From contig NZ_VTOW01000010.1 of the NCBI RefSeq assembly GCF_012184425.1, forward strand, positions 1 through 52,500: 52,500 nt of DNA, in the 5' to 3' direction. Position numbers and translations under genes: made by a program. The notes beneath the pieces were generated by a model that searched no databases, was not told where the DNA came from, and saw only the letters and a program-made list of their open reading frames with translations. The DNA is from Candidatus Manganitrophus noduliformans. Its GTDB lineage: Bacteria > Nitrospirota > Nitrospiria > SBBL01 > Manganitrophaceae. The number at the start of each line of letters is the position of its first letter. Position 1 is the stretch's first letter. Below, piece by piece: positions 47,501 to 52,500 of this stretch.

Positions 47501-47612
47501 GACCCTCTTCATCATTCCGACGGCATATACCTTTTTTGCGAAAAAACGGCAGGCGGAGGAGACGGAAGAGGTTCGAACGTCGCCCGAACTTGTCCATGCC
47601 GATCGGGGTTAA
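44517..47612 (+). CDS. RND-family efflux pump, AcrB/MexI-like (second system)
   Basis: The 1031-residue protein has the AcrB layout. It starts MYLPEISIRRPVLATVMSLV. TM4 carries LAIGLVVDDAIVMMENIYRR, with both aspartates, and the lysine is in MLIGLVTKNGILIVEFANQI, so the proton relay is complete. The porter region contains PNISAGLPEGMRLQVAFDSS and AFVFPVNPP-like substrate-loop words (LSFPVNPPSLGQNF). Many of its motifs (SIRRPVLA, YPKIDPPVVSV, SEIVESQ-like SAEIIESQ) match the MexI/MdtBC-like group more than AcrB itself. Its substrate is unknown. A 28-bp palindrome follows the stop. Confidence 0.95.
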   Translation: MYLPEISIRRPVLATVMSLVLTLLGVISYTRLSVREYPKIDPPVVSVRTVYPGASAEIIESQITRPIESALAGIEGIKTMKSISREEVSQITIEFVLNRDPDAAANDVRDRVARGRATIPEEALESIVQKIEADAQAVMWIAFSSDRHTPLEITDYADRFVKDRLQTLDGVATVIIGGERRYAMRIWLDRDRLAAFQLTPRDVEMALRAQNVDVPSGRIESRFREFTVLTETDLKTPDEFNRLILREVNGYPVRLSDVGYAEVGAEDDRNAVRVNGNPAVGLGIVKQSTANTLEVAEGIKAELPNISAGLPEGMRLQVAFDSSVFIDKSINAVYRTIAEAMVLVVLVIFFFLRSFRATLIPSIAIPVSLIGAFLFMYIMGFSVNILTLLALVLAIGLVVDDAIVMMENIYRRIEGGMPRRQAALEGSREIAFAVVVMTITLSAVFVPLAFITGTTGRLFIEFALTVAGAVLVSGFVALTLTPMLSGRILKHQAQQGRFYTVTERWFEAMNNGYRRLLAGSLRARGLVVLLGLIFAGASVLLFMSLKSELAPLEDRGTIIGVMIAPEGSTMAYTDKYARQVEEFYSNVPEIKTYFMVIAPGLERPNPVNSALSFVSLKPWEERTRKQQEIAAALGPKMFGLPGVLSFPVNPPSLGQNFRNPPVQFVIQANSYEELQTLTDRLMEKMRANPGLANIDSDLKLNKPQLNVTINRDKAADVGVGVDEIGRTLQTLLGGLQVTRYKEQGEQYDVIIKLADKDRTNPADLTSIFVRGKDQQLVQLSNLVQVKETVAPKELNHFNRLRSATISANLASTYSLGEAIEFLEKSAAEILPATAKADLDGQSREFREAGASLYFAFVLALVFIYLVLAAQFESFIDPFVIMLSVPLAVTGALLSLWLTGGTLNVYSQIGMVMLIGLVTKNGILIVEFANQIQEQGKELQEAVIEASVLRLRPILMTAITAVLAAVPLALAKGAGAESRQQIGWVVVGGMSLGTLLTLFIIPTAYTFFAKKRQAEETEEVRTSPELVHADRG

Positions 47613-47623
47613 ATTTGCATTGC

Positions 47624-47651
47624 GTAGGGGCGTATTGCAATACGCCCCTAC
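47624..47651. repeat. 28-bp perfect palindrome (REP-like)
   Basis: The arm GTAGGGGCGTATTG (47624-47637) is followed without a spacer by its exact complement CAATACGCCCCTAC (47638-47651). Words beginning GTAGGGGCG and ending CGCCCCTAC recur in many genomes as REP-like mobile palindromes. It lies 12 bases after the second RND stop and just before the next promoter. There is no T-tract, so a terminator role is unsure. Confidence 0.85.
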
Positions 47652-47681
47652 TTGAAACCGTTTCTTTACGCCTGATATGAT
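47652..47681 (+). promoter_or_regulatory. Promoter of the small Cys protein gene
   Basis: TTGAAA (47652-47657), 18-base spacer, TATGAT (47676-47681), 24 bases before the ATG at 47705 and immediately after the palindrome. Confidence 0.5.
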
Positions 47682-47704
47682 GTGAGAGACAAGAGGGCCG
47701 CTCT

Positions 47705-48205
47705 ATGAAATCTCGTCTCCTCGATTTGCACCAATCGGCGAAAGAGGATCTCCCTCGCATCATCCTCTATTCGGTGATGGTCCATTACATTGTCTTTTAT
47801 TATCTCTTCGGCAATCCGTTCCTGGTCCTGATCGATCGGAAGGGGTCCGGCGGCCCGAGCAATCTCGACGTGCAGCTTTTTTCTTCCAAGGATATTGAGG
47901 AAGAAGGGGACGACCCTTTCGGAGGGAAGAGAGAGTTTCCCGTCTTCCCTCCCGAAAAAGGGGAGGATGAGCAGGGGGAGATCGAGTTTCGCGGGAGAGA
48001 AAAACCGGATGATCTTTCCGAGGACGGGATGAATCTGGTCGAGAACATCGCGTCGCAACCTCCTCCGAAGAAGATCCTCAAGCCCCCGCCCAACATGACC
48101 GGACCGGAAGATTGTATGCTGAAGCTGGTCGGGATGGTCTGTCCGAACGGCGATTTCGATTGTATCGAGGCCTACAAAGCGTTCTGCACCCGCTTGCCTG
48201 AATAA
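47705..48205 (+). CDS. Membrane-anchored protein with Cys-rich C-terminus, function unknown
   Basis: The 166-residue protein has a short cytoplasmic N-terminus and one membrane helix (IILYSVMVHYIVFYYLFGN, about residues 19-37). The middle (50-125) is acidic, Pro-rich and probably disordered. The C-terminal 35 residues hold four cysteines in the pattern C-x8-C-x6-C-x8-C (within CMLKLVGMVCPNGDFDCIEA and YKAFC), which could form two disulfides or bind a metal in the periplasm. The overall plan, helix plus Pro-rich spacer plus small periplasmic end, recalls TonB-like linkers, but the C-terminus is not a TonB domain. Three 11-bp repeats run through the stop codon. Confidence 0.65.
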   Translation: MKSRLLDLHQSAKEDLPRIILYSVMVHYIVFYYLFGNPFLVLIDRKGSGGPSNLDVQLFSSKDIEEEGDDPFGGKREFPVFPPEKGEDEQGEIEFRGREKPDDLSEDGMNLVENIASQPPPKKILKPPPNMTGPEDCMLKLVGMVCPNGDFDCIEAYKAFCTRLPE

Positions 48206-48228
48206 GGCCTGAATAAGGCCCGAATAAG
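48196..48228 (+). repeat. Three tandem 11-bp repeats over a stop codon
   Basis: GCCTGAATAAG occurs at 48196-48206 and 48207-48217, and GCCCGAATAAG at 48218-48228. The stop TAA of the preceding gene is in the first copy, and each copy carries a TAA. Confidence 0.85.
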
Positions 48229-48242
48229 GGAGGATGCAGCGG

Positions 48243-49028
48243 CTAAGGGGTTTCTCTCCGAAGGGTCCAGGCGGGATTTCCATACTTTTCTTTGACGAGG
48301 CGGGCGGCGACTTCTTCTTCCTCCGGGGTGAGGCTTCCCATCTCCAGATTGATTGAGAGAGCCGATTCGAACCCTCCCTTCATCGCCGCAAACAGGGTTT
48401 CATCGTCGGGCAGGAGAGGAAGAAGCGCATCAAGACTGATCTGATTTTCGGAGGAGAAACGCCGGTCCGATCCTTTCTTCAAGATCAACGATCCATGTTG
48501 CAGAAAATGTTTCGTCCATCGCCGCTGCGCGCTTCCGATCAGCTTTTTTCCTTGGGCGGTGATTTCGTACCAGGAGGTCGAAGCAAAACAGAGGGAATTC
48601 GAGGGTCGTTCGAGTCGCTGCGAGCGGGGAGGGGCATACACTTCGGCCTCGACGCCGAGCGATTCCAATCCGGCCAAGAGCCCTTTCGCAATCGTATAAA
48701 AAGTTTCCTTGATCCCTCCGGCAAAGAGCGGATCTTTCGTGGAGGCGACAACGGAGTAGGTCAACTCCCGATCATGAAGAAGCGCCCGGCCCCCCGTCAT
48801 CCGCCGGACGAAGTGGAGCGCCCCGCCCGCCGCGAGCGCATCCCATTCCGGCTCCCACTTCTGAAAGGAGCCGAACGAAACGGAGGGAACGGCCCAGCTG
48901 TAGAGACGGAGGGTCGGCGGGACCTGACCTTTCGAAAAGGCGGTCGCGATCGCCTCATCGATCGCCATGTTCATCTCGGGCGGCTGAGGTAAATGAGAGA
49001 GCAGCCGCCATGTCGTCTTGGAGTTCAT
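48243..49028 (-). CDS. LipM/LplA-type lipoyl/octanoyl transferase
   Basis: The start at 49028 (MNSKTTWRLLSHLPQPP) has GGAG eight bases upstream; an earlier ATG has none. The 261-residue protein has the biotin/lipoate-ligase fold: LRLYSWAVPSVSFGSFQ, RRMTGGRALLHDRELTYSVV (75-94) and LCFASTSWYEITAQGKKLIG (146-165). Cys147 followed by SxYEI and GKKLIGSAQRR is the pattern of LipM-type octanoyltransferases, which use this cysteine to carry octanoate, rather than of ATP-dependent LplA. It should supply octanoyl groups for lipoylation of E2 or GcvH proteins. No lipA gene is nearby. It ends 15 bases after the repeats. Confidence 0.82.
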   Translation of the reverse strand: MNSKTTWRLLSHLPQPPEMNMAIDEAIATAFSKGQVPPTLRLYSWAVPSVSFGSFQKWEPEWDALAAGGALHFVRRMTGGRALLHDRELTYSVVASTKDPLFAGGIKETFYTIAKGLLAGLESLGVEAEVYAPPRSQRLERPSNSLCFASTSWYEITAQGKKLIGSAQRRWTKHFLQHGSLILKKGSDRRFSSENQISLDALLPLLPDDETLFAAMKGGFESALSINLEMGSLTPEEEEVAARLVKEKYGNPAWTLRRETP

Positions 49029-49090
49029 CTCGTCTCCGATTTTTCGCTGCCTCGGATGGATCTTAGGGAAAGTAAAACGAAACGTCAAGA

Positions 49091-49119
49091 TTGACTTAGA
49101 GGCACATTTGGGGTATCTT
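49091..49119 (+). promoter_or_regulatory. ndk promoter
   Basis: TTGACT (49091-49096), 17-base spacer, TATCTT (49114-49119), 70 bases before the GTG start of ndk. Confidence 0.5.
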
Positions 49120-49189
49120 TACCCGCGATTTCTCAGGTTGTATTCCCGCGTCTCTGAGGACGCGTCATGTTGAAGTAGAAGGAGGATCG

Positions 49190-49609
49190 GTGGCTGAGCG
49201 AACACTTTCGATTATTAAGCCGGATGCGGTGTCTAAGAATGTCATTGGAGAGATCATCAAGCGGTTTGAAAGCGCGCAACTCAAGATTGTCGCGATTCAG
49301 ATGCGTCATTTAACGAAAAAGGAAGCGGAGGCGTTTTACGATGTCCATCGGGAGCGCCCCTTCTTCGATAGCTTGGCCACCTTTATGAGTTCGGGGCCGG
49401 TTGTGGCGATGGTGCTGGAGGGAGAAAACGCCGTTGCGAAGAATCGCACCCTGATGGGAGCGACCGATCCGAAGAAGGCCGATAAGGGAACGATCCGGGC
49501 CGACTTTGCAGGAAGCATTGAAGCAAATGCCGTTCATGGCTCCGATTCCTCCGCATCGGCGGCCGTTGAAATTCCTTTTTTCTTCAGTCGACTCGATCTC
49601 GTTCGTTGA
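49190..49609 (+). CDS. ndk: Nucleoside diphosphate kinase
   Basis: Ndk moves the gamma-phosphate of ATP to other NDPs. The 139-residue protein shows [18 protein letters not shown] at the N-terminus, the Kpn-loop region [24 protein letters not shown], and the active-site His116 in NAVHGSDS. The length is normal for the family. Start is GTG at 49190 with AAGGAGG seven bases upstream. The next gene starts three bases after the stop, so the two form an operon. Confidence 0.96.
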   Translation: MAERTLSIIKPDAVSKNVIGEIIKRFESAQLKIVAIQMRHLTKKEAEAFYDVHRERPFFDSLATFMSSGPVVAMVLEGENAVAKNRTLMGATDPKKADKGTIRADFAGSIEANAVHGSDSSASAAVEIPFFFSRLDLVR

Positions 49610-49612
49610 ATC

Positions 49613-51016
49613 ATGACAGAACGAAAAAAGTATGATGCCGTTTTTGCGGGGTGCAGTCTGACGTCACTGGCTGCCGCCGCCGCATTGGCGAAAAGGGGGA
49701 GATCGGTCCTCGTTCTGGCGGAGACCGAGGTTCACTTCCCCTCTCCTCTCTTTCGGTTTGCCCAGGGGCCCCTCCTCTATCTCGGTTTTGAAGAGGGGGG
49801 GGCGATGGAAGGTTTCTTCTCGGAGCTCCCCCTCCCCATCCCCAGCTTAAGAAAGGAAGGGTTCTTATTCAAGCGGGTCCTTCCCTTTCTGCAAATCGTC
49901 CAATCCCAGCATCGGATCGATCTCTCCTCCCAAAATGAAGAATACCTCGACGAGCTGAAACGGGAGTTCGGCCCCCAGCTCCAAAAAATTAAATCGTTCT
50001 TTCAGGAAATCGAGAAAGAGACGCCGGCCCTCGCGCCCTATCTGGGCCGTTTCTCCCAGGTGGAAATCCATGGAGTGGTCGACCGATTGGGCGCCTGGAA
50101 GCAGAAATTTGATTTTCAGAGGGCGGTTCAAAGTTATAACAAGAAGCCCGCTACGGAATTCCTCGCCCCCTTCGCTTTTGATGAGGAATTTCTCGAATAT
50201 CTCGATCTCCAAGCGCTCTTTGCGTTTCGACGGCCGCTGACCGACATCTCGACCTACGATCTGATTCTTCTGACCTGGAGTCTATCCAAAGGGGGAGTTC
50301 GGATGGTAGGGGGCGCGTCGACGCTCATCTCCTTTTTCGTTAAGTTGATCAAGGGGTGGGGAGGGGAGGTGGTCGGAGACAAAACCGTCACCCAGGTCGA
50401 AACAAAGGGGAAGCGGATCGATGAAGTCGTCCTGGAGGATGGGACGCGGATTCCGACCAAACACCTCATTCTCGTCCAACCTCCGCCGAATTCCCCCGTT
50501 CATTTCTGTTTTACCCTGCGCAACGAATGGATTCCGACGCCGATGAAAGAGAGTCTTCTCATGACCTGGGGGGAAGAGATTCCCGCCGATGTCGAAGACC
50601 TGTTGGTCCTCCGCCTCAGCCTGCCGGAGGAGGAAGAGGGGTTTGCCGCCGGTGTTAGAGGGCTGGTTGTCACGGCGCTTTTCCGCCCAGGCGTGGAGGT
50701 CACGGCGGATCGAATCGAAGCGGTCCGGAAGAGGGTGCTCGATCGACTTCAATGGCTGATGCCCTTTTCCAAATCGCAAATCGAGGCAGTCTCCGGCACA
50801 GTCGGCAAGCGGGAGCTTCCTTCTTCCCTCGAAACGCTTCGGACGGAGTGGCGCGGCAAATCGCGCGAAATTTCGAAAGGGACCTGGAGCTTCCTTCAGC
50901 CGAAGGATTTAAGGAATGTCATTCTGCTGAAAGATGATCTGTCGGATCACCTTGCATGGGGTTCCTCCTTTCTCGCCGGAACCTCCCTCGCCCAGACGGT
51001 CGAGCAAGGGCTTTAG
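49613..51016 (+). CDS. Divergent FAD-dependent-oxidoreductase-like protein
   Basis: The 467-residue protein looks like a phytoene-desaturase/amine-oxidase type flavoprotein. The N-terminal strand-turn-helix YDAVFAGCSLTSLAAAAALA and RGRSVLVLAETE sits where the Rossmann FAD motif is expected, but the usual GxGxxG reads G-C-S-L-T-S, so the dinucleotide loop is degenerate. LSKGGVRMVGGASTLISFFV and GGEVVGDKTVTQVETKGKRI match the middle 'GG...L...G..V...V' region of phytoene-desaturase-like enzymes. The C-terminus lacks a clear second FAD motif but LAWGSSFLAGTSLAQTVEQG is in the right place. It is co-transcribed with ndk. It may bind FAD weakly or have a changed role. Confidence 0.6.
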   Translation: MTERKKYDAVFAGCSLTSLAAAAALAKRGRSVLVLAETEVHFPSPLFRFAQGPLLYLGFEEGGAMEGFFSELPLPIPSLRKEGFLFKRVLPFLQIVQSQHRIDLSSQNEEYLDELKREFGPQLQKIKSFFQEIEKETPALAPYLGRFSQVEIHGVVDRLGAWKQKFDFQRAVQSYNKKPATEFLAPFAFDEEFLEYLDLQALFAFRRPLTDISTYDLILLTWSLSKGGVRMVGGASTLISFFVKLIKGWGGEVVGDKTVTQVETKGKRIDEVVLEDGTRIPTKHLILVQPPPNSPVHFCFTLRNEWIPTPMKESLLMTWGEEIPADVEDLLVLRLSLPEEEEGFAAGVRGLVVTALFRPGVEVTADRIEAVRKRVLDRLQWLMPFSKSQIEAVSGTVGKRELPSSLETLRTEWRGKSREISKGTWSFLQPKDLRNVILLKDDLSDHLAWGSSFLAGTSLAQTVEQGL

Positions 51017-51065
51017 CGCCCGGCATCTATCTCCATTTTCTATTAGAATAAGGACTCTCTTGGGA

Positions 51066-52346
51066 ATGTTCTTTCGCGTTTTTGTGATCGGGTTTTTTTT
51101 CGCGGCCTTTATCTCGGGGTGTGTCCGGCCGCCGACCCGGACTATTCAGACCGATGACCAGGGGTGGGCTGAACTGGTCGAGGGGATTCGTTCTTTTGAA
51201 GCGAGCCGTTATTCGGAAGCGAAGCAACGGTTTTTGAGGATCATCGCGTCGTATCCCGGCTCTCCGCTTTTGAGTGAAGCGCAGTGGCTGTTGGCCAGGA
51301 CATACGATGCGGCGGGTGAGAAGCCGGAGGCGATTCGAGAACTTCGACTTTTTCTGAGGAATTACCCGAAGAGCCTACACGAAGAGGAGGCGCGCTTTCT
51401 CCTCTCCCGGCTCGATCAGCCGGACCAAAAGATCGTCGCGGTGATCTGGTCTCCCTTGTCCGGATGGGAGATGGAAGATTATCTCCGGGCGTTTCGGAGA
51501 AGGGCGAATGCGGTCATTATCCCGGTTTTCAATAATTCGCCCGGAAGGAGCGGCGTTTTCTTTCAAGCTTCAGGCGCTCCTGTGTTGGCCGATCGGCTTC
51601 GCGAATGGACGGAGACGGCCCGTCGGGTGGGATTTCGCGTCGTGGCAGTCTTGCCGATCCGGGAAATGCGCTGGGCGACGCAGGCCCGTCCGGAGTGGCG
51701 TGATATCAGATATGATCCGAATAAACAAGATCTCCATTCCATCGAAAAACTCGATTTGTTCAACACGGAAGTGAAGGAAATGGTATTGGACCTCTATCGG
51801 GATCTGGCGCGTTATCCGATCGACGGCGTTTATATCAGCGATTTATCGTACGGCTCCGAAGAGGGGTGGACCCCTTCCGCCATTCGCCTTTATGAGAGCC
51901 TGTTTTCCGAATCGATCGATCCCGGCTCTGTGGCGGCCGGATCGGTCGGGCGCACGAGGGATGGACGAGGATCTCAATTCTGGCATTGGATCGGTTGGAG
52001 GAGCCGTTTTTTGAGCGACTTTGTAAAGGATCTCCAGACGGAAATTCGGCTGCATCGGCCCGACATGTTGTGGGGAGCCGTTTTTCCTGAAATCGTCCTC
52101 ACCCATCCCGTAAAAGGCCTTGCGGAGACCTCCGTCGATCTGCTCGATATCAAACGGGCTGAGAACGACATCCACCTGATTTTCCCGCAGTCGGCTCCCG
52201 GAGGGGTGGCGCATCTCGCCGATACAATGTCGAAATATGCGATTCGGCCGGAAGACGTATGGCTGCAACCGACCTCGAACGATCGCGCGTTGCTCTCTGA
52301 AGTGATGAGATCCCCTTTCCAGGGGATCATCCTTCCAAGTCCTTGA
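51066..52346 (+). CDS. TPR lipoprotein with PgaB-like C-terminal domain
   Basis: The start at 51066 (MFFRVFVIGFFFAAFISGC) gives a lipoprotein signal with lipobox ISGC and Cys19; the longer frame to 50934 overlaps the previous gene. Residues about 30-130 hold TPR/BamD-like helices (FEASRYSEAKQRFLRIIASY, LSEAQWLLARTYDAAGEKPE, AIRELRLFLRNYPKS). Residues about 135-426 resemble the GHL13/PgaB C-terminal barrel: ANAVIIPVFNNSP, GFRVVAVLPIREMRW, PIDGVYISDLSYGSEEGW and SDFVKDLQTEIRLHRPDMLW. In PgaB this domain binds and cleaves poly-N-acetylglucosamine; the catalytic residues here are not proven. No pga genes are nearby. The protein is 426 residues long. Confidence 0.7.
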   Translation: MFFRVFVIGFFFAAFISGCVRPPTRTIQTDDQGWAELVEGIRSFEASRYSEAKQRFLRIIASYPGSPLLSEAQWLLARTYDAAGEKPEAIRELRLFLRNYPKSLHEEEARFLLSRLDQPDQKIVAVIWSPLSGWEMEDYLRAFRRRANAVIIPVFNNSPGRSGVFFQASGAPVLADRLREWTETARRVGFRVVAVLPIREMRWATQARPEWRDIRYDPNKQDLHSIEKLDLFNTEVKEMVLDLYRDLARYPIDGVYISDLSYGSEEGWTPSAIRLYESLFSESIDPGSVAAGSVGRTRDGRGSQFWHWIGWRSRFLSDFVKDLQTEIRLHRPDMLWGAVFPEIVLTHPVKGLAETSVDLLDIKRAENDIHLIFPQSAPGGVAHLADTMSKYAIRPEDVWLQPTSNDRALLSEVMRSPFQGIILPSP

Positions 52347-52371
52347 CAAAACATTCACCGCTGGTTTATAT
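52343..52371 (+). promoter_or_regulatory. Promoter pointing out of the window
   Basis: Perfect TTGACA (52343-52348, overlapping the preceding stop), 17-base spacer, TTATAT (52366-52371). A small ATCTAT/ATAGAT hairpin follows at about 52371-52388. The last 110 bases hold no start of a gene that I can support, so the product lies beyond 52500. Confidence 0.55.
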
Positions 52372-52500
52372 CTATCATTTTATAGATGGGGCCGGCGCCG
52401 AAGGCAGTCTGTTGATTTCGATTTTCACACTCGGTGCGCCATACCCAATCTCTCCTTGATTTTATTCTGGACTGGCAGTAGGTGCTAGCCTGAATTTTTG

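Noticed and set aside
50934-51065. N-terminal extension of the TPR lipoprotein
   Set aside because: It overlaps the end of the FAD-like gene and hides the lipobox signal that begins at 51066.

Overview
The window looks like a chromosomal segment of a GC-rich Gram-negative bacterium. Many products belong to a double-membrane envelope: several lipobox lipoproteins, two TolC-type outer-membrane channels, two RND pumps, an AsmA/DUF748 protein and a lytic transglycosylase. The housekeeping genes (scpAB, accA, dnaE, nadK, ndk, a LipM-type gene) are intact, with strong Shine-Dalgarno sites or tight operon overlaps. The phylum cannot be fixed without a search; a Nitrospirota-like or deltaproteobacterial-like lineage is a guess. 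Gene density is high. There are no rRNA or tRNA genes, no CRISPR array and no prophage. Mobile DNA is limited to the 5' end of an IS481-type transposase gene at the left edge, a few short palindromic or tandem repeats, and possibly a HicBA toxin-antitoxin cassette.

Layout. 0-3.6 kb: IS481-type fragment, a hybrid histidine kinase/response regulator, a GlsB/YeaQ-type stress membrane protein and a DUF2007 protein. 3.8-6.6 kb: scpA-scpB, a secreted probable beta-barrel protein and a Tyr/Gly-rich lipoprotein. 6.6-11.3 kb (minus): dnaE-accA; dnaE carries a tandem GACCCCT repeat inside its frame. 11.3-13.9 kb: hicBA, an ankyrin protein, a small conserved protein and a methyltransferase. 14-20 kb (minus): a 14-copy delta-60-repeat lipoprotein, an AAA/STAND-like ATPase translationally coupled to a 3-TM protein, and a DUF748 protein.

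20-29.4 kb (minus) is a nicotinamide-nucleotide region: the three-subunit proton-translocating transhydrogenase (pntAA-pntAB-pntB, own promoter and terminator), a 1244-residue protein that appears to fuse a GltD/NfnB-like FeS-flavin half to a PyrK/NfnA-like ferredoxin-NADP reductase half behind about 300 unassigned residues, and a nadK operon with a periplasmic propeller protein and an 83-residue protein. Together they would make NADP, charge it with proton-motive force, and exchange electrons between NADH, NADPH and low-potential carriers. This region contains the most unusual single protein of the window.

29.4-32.5 kb: a CPBP-type intramembrane protease, a TPR membrane protein and an MltD-like transglycosylase. 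32.6-47.6 kb is one unbroken efflux supercluster on the plus strand: TetR, HlyD-type adaptor, TolC, RND adaptor, RND pump, ABC ATPase, ABC-2 permease, second TolC, second RND adaptor, second RND pump. A palindrome in the spacer of the tetR promoter suggests autoregulation. 47.6-52.5 kb: a 28-bp perfect palindrome, a small membrane-anchored Cys protein, a LipM/LplA-type transferase, ndk with a divergent FAD-like protein, a TPR lipoprotein with a PgaB-like C-terminus, and a promoter pointing out of the window.

Several promoters (dnaE, the AAA ATPase, tetR) place the -10 box only 6-8 nt before the start codon with no Shine-Dalgarno site, which suggests leaderless transcripts.
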